A stretch of DNA of 64,000 bases from Lepidurus packardi (lineage: Eukaryota; Arthropoda; Branchiopoda; Notostraca; Triopsidae). Below are positions 60,701-64,000 of this stretch, piece by piece (within the stretch, counting starts at the first letter, position 1; the number at the start of each line of letters is the position of its first letter). The notes under the pieces are model-generated. The model was given only the letters and a program-made list of their open reading frames with translations, searched no databases and was not told the DNA's origin. Location: NCBI GenBank assembly GCA_023053545.1, contig JAKZAN010000006.1, forward strand, positions 7,197,001 to 7,261,000, written 5' to 3'. The position numbers and the translations under genes are program-made.

Positions 60701-61463
60701 AAGTTGCAACAGATGGGCGTGACTCTGCAAAGTACAGTTACAGTCAATACCTCGGATTTTTATTTATTATTATTTTTTTTATTTGCATTTATTTTCTTAG
60801 AAGAGAACATGATGACTCGCGTATGTGAATATACTTGATAAATGCAAATGACTTAGACCTGGGATTTTTTACTTTTTTTTTTTACAGCAGTCGCATACAA
60901 CTCGTTATAGTCCTTTGACGAATTCCATGCTTCCCAACTTTTCTTTTTCTTATTAACAGGAGCCCATGTTGCCAAAGGATAACGTTGACGTGTAATGTAC
61001 AGAGCTTGTACGCTTTCACGCTTCCCTTCGCGGCTCTTTTGTATCGCTCATATCACATCTCTCCTACTATTTCAAAACAGTCGAATCTTGAACTTTCGTT
61101 CCCGTTACAATACAGAAGACCTCCTACGCGGATACCATGCATGATTTTTAAGTTTTGCAAACAAAGCCAAGTCGTCTTGCCTTAAATTAACTCTAAAAAA
61201 ATTAACTCTAAAAAAGTGACCAGTGCTCTGATGGACGCAAGCCCCCAAGACTTTCTCTCTTCGTAGCCATTAACAATGGTTTACAGTTCGGACCAGTTTT
61301 GGGGGAATCGAAACTCCTCGCTCGAACCTAAGAGTCATATAGGCGTGGTTCATGCTGAAGCATTTTGACTCGGAAAAACAAAGAGAAACTTTCGACTCGT
61401 GTATGTCTCTCAATAACTTTCGTATCTGAGGAATGTAATATATAGGAAGGTCAGATTGCTAAC
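54702..61463 (-). promoter_or_regulatory. HR3 isoform A upstream region / isoform B intron
   Basis: 6.8 kb between the two alternative first coding exons. It should hold the isoform A promoter and 5' UTR and is also the 3' part of the isoform B first intron. Open frames at 54748-55261 and 59926-60351 lack family resemblance. An AT-rich stretch with repeated attactaagaat lies at 59285-59430. CRE TGACGTCA is at 58814-58821. No nested gene was recognised. Confidence 0.55.
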
Positions 61464-61584
61464 CTTTAATCGATCCTATGCCAGGCGACGCCGAAGACGC
61501 AGACTGTTGCAAACTATCATCGAAACCTTCGTTATCTTCCAAGCAAGATGCCGAGTTCCACAGATGCATCATTTCGTTCGTCAT
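61464..61584 (-). CDS. HR3: HR3 alternative first coding exon (isoform B)
   Basis: This 121-nt exon encodes 40 aa starting MTNEMMHLWNSAS and ending SPGIGSIK, then a single G before donor gttagc at 61463. Joined to the DBD exon at 53513 it reads [16 protein letters not shown], the exact junction sequence I know from insect HR3 proteins (for example [16 protein letters not shown]). The predicted isoform B is 592 aa, with everything from the DBD onward shared. It would skip the whole 54263-54701 exon, using an intron of about 7.95 kb. A possible 5' UTR acceptor (ctttcttag) lies just before the ATG, so its promoter is probably further right. Confidence 0.85.
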
Positions 61585-64000
61585 TGTTCTAAGAAAGTGC
61601 CACCTTTGAAGTGTGCGTCCAAATTCTAAAAAATATCCAAGAAGGGTTTCTTTTCTCCTTTTTTGTCTTTTAACCACTACCAACACGCAATCCTTTTCAT
61701 AACCCAAGCTACAAAGGCAACTGGTTCGTAGGTTTGATATGACTTCACGATGCAGCTTAAAAGAAGTGTCAAATCTTCTCACAGAAACCCCCACACCATG
61801 TGGACTAAGTCCCAATGCACACTGATCTAGCGACTTTTAAGATTCAGAACTGTTTTAATCCAATTTATTGCTGTGTTTGGGCTATCACGTGCTTTGTTGG
61901 CAAAGCCTTCCCAAAATAGAAGCAGACTTGGATTAGAAGGATTTCAAGGGAATTGAACGTCTTGAGTTTCCTTCTTGATATCCACTCATTGTTTGTTCTT
62001 TTTCAAATTAAGAAAACGCCGCATTTTTGTTTTGCTTTTCAGTTGTACACGCTAGCACCAGCTCCGCGAAGTGGCCTGCAAGATATCTCAAAAAAACTTT
62101 CACTTTTCCTTTTTCTTGCGTTCCGTCTCAAGAAACATATGTGAAAAGGCTAATTATTGTTGGGCTAAAAAGACACAGCCACTGTTACAAATTCAACTGC
62201 TAACTGAACATCACTGTCAGAGTCAATATTGCGTAATAATTTCTAGCGAAAACACCCACAACGTCCGAAAGTAAAGTCCCGAAACGGAACGGCCGCAGCG
62301 GGCTAAACGCAATACTTTGGATTTTTAAAACAGTAAGCAATGCGCACTTTAAATCCCGAGTGCCCACTTGTAATTCCCTAAATGGGTGTCATCACTATGA
62401 TAAAAATAAATAAGGCAGTCATAAAAAGTGACTGGTCACAAAATAAGTTATAGATCACTCGACATATCTTCTCTCAACTGACTAAAAAGCGTCTGTTCAC
62501 AACAAAAGCCGTACCGCTTGGCCCGTGACAGGGCCGACAAGTGAGACGTGCTAAAGGTGCAACTGCGCCTTTCACTTTTACTATAAACCGGCTTACCCAA
62601 GCCAAAAGCCTCCGTTCTAAACTCCTGAGTGCCCAAATAATAATAATAAACAAATCCCCTCTGCATGAAACGATAGAAATATTAGCGACGAAAGCGAACT
62701 GTATTTCATGAAGCAGCAAATGTACAAGTTTTGCTAACCTTTCGAAGCTTCCGAACTCGGAATACTTGTATTGCTTTGCAAGGTTTAGAGTAGTAAGTCA
62801 ACTCGATGCCATGATCCGGAAACTTTGCTCTTTTGTTCCTCCCGCCGTAAAGAATACAAGCTGATTTTGAATGCCTTTTTTGGCCCAAACCGTGACAGAC
62901 TCAACAGATATGGACACTTTCACTTGTGCCAGCGGAACATAGCCTATACCTAACCCCCATGAGTACCAATGGTTCAATGACGTCAACCCTACACGCTTAC
63001 AAGCATTCAGACAATTTATACAGAAAAAGAAAATGACAAAAAGTCCGTTCTAATCTGAACAGTGCTACTCGACTTGATACGAAACGAGACCTGTAGTTTC
63101 TCAATAGGTGACTAGAGGACAGGGATCGGGGTAATAAACGACTGTCTTCTGCAGAGGCTGATGCGTTCTGCCTCTACACCACCCAAAAAAGGCCAGAAAA
63201 ACGCACGACCGGGTAAAAATAGCGGTTCCTTGCACCGTTTGAGTTCCCTTCCACTTAATGCTAATTAACCTAATCTTTGCTGTGGCCCTTCGGGAAGGCA
63301 AGATGGGTGAAGACGGACGTCGACGGAAGGTAACGACTATAGCATACCAAGCAGCTCATCGCCTGCTCCAGGCCACTTGTAACGGTGCATTGGGCTTGTG
63401 GACTTGGAGATGATAAAGTCCCAATTCAGGATGTAGAAGGGAAGAGAGAAAGAGAAAGAGAGAGATAGGATGTATCGAAGCAAGAATGTACAGTTAGGCC
63501 TGCATGTTTGATTATTATCACTATTTTTTTAATAAATCTAATAATAAATTCGTAGTAAAAATAAATTGCTACTGGTTAACATTTTACCACTCGTTATTTT
63601 GACTTGTATTAATTTCTAATTAAATGCAAACCACTGTTGCTGTAGTCGGTATCAAACTAGGCTATCATGGCATTCAGATTCTCCTGAAGCATAATCCTGC
63701 GCTAAGTAGCGTCAGTGTTTGAGTTGAGTTGGAAATTTGAATGAAGATTTAGTATGTGGGGTTTGCGTGGTATGACCTATGGGGCAATAGAGAAGGTAAC
63801 GCTAAAACCCAGGAAAAAGACAGATGAGAAAGGCAACGGCAACAGGTCTTGTCTATCGAGCCTGCTAGCTAGCAAGAGTCCTACTGACCGTTCGGGCATT
63901 CACCCCCATATACCGCTACGCGGAGTTCGAAAGCTTGAACAAGTGACACAGCGAAATTCGGAGATTACGCCACCATTGAAATATTTTTTAGCACGAAACG
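61585..64000. other. Region upstream of HR3 isoform B
   Basis: I see no convincing gene here. It holds a TGACGTCA site at 62978-62985 and a purine (GA)n microsatellite at about 63440-63467. Isoform B 5' UTR exons or promoter are expected here or beyond the window edge. Confidence 0.5.

Overview
The window looks like nuclear DNA of an arthropod, most likely a branchiopod crustacean such as Daphnia. The reasons are many spliced genes with GT-AG introns of about 50-70 nt, a hunchback protein with extra zinc fingers beyond the insect set, and an HR3 (ROR-class) ecdysteroid-cascade receptor. The species is an inference. All exon models were built by hand from reading frame, splice sites and remembered family alignments; no database search was run.

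Layout. (1) 193-2125 (+): two-exon PIF1 DNA helicase. (2) 3528-6391 (-): hunchback, two coding exons, convergent with PIF1. (3) About 6.43-36.15 kb: a 29.7 kb stretch with no convincing protein gene. It holds local repeats, palindromes, G/C homopolymers and several dense clusters of nuclear-receptor hexamers. (4) 36155-40386 (+): a 16-exon KIAA0319/KIAA0319L-type PKD-domain membrane protein, with a foldback element in its longest intron. (5) 40943-42832 (-): V-ATPase V1 subunit H, 8 exons, convergent with the PKD gene. (6) 44147-44996 (+): a small secreted, probably GPI-anchored Ly6/uPAR (quiver/sleepless-like) protein. (7) 46580-61584 (-): nuclear receptor HR3, running to near the right edge, with two alternative first coding exons (54263-54701 and 61464-61584). 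Both splice in the same phase onto a common DNA-binding-domain exon.

How it fits together. This is ordinary eukaryotic gene space, with unrelated housekeeping genes (PIF1, V-ATPase H) beside developmental regulators (hunchback, HR3) and two membrane or secreted proteins. The developmental regulators carry most of the noncoding DNA: hunchback has the 29.7 kb upstream region and HR3 has multi-kb introns and promoters. Convergent neighbours appear to share compact 3' regions.

I found no operon, defence island or clearly new multi-gene system. The observations I would follow up first are the clustered AGGTCA-type half-sites upstream of hunchback (including two perfect DR4 elements), the HR3 alternative first exons and its phase-symmetric 83-codon hinge exon, and the apparent excess of TGACGTCA sites.
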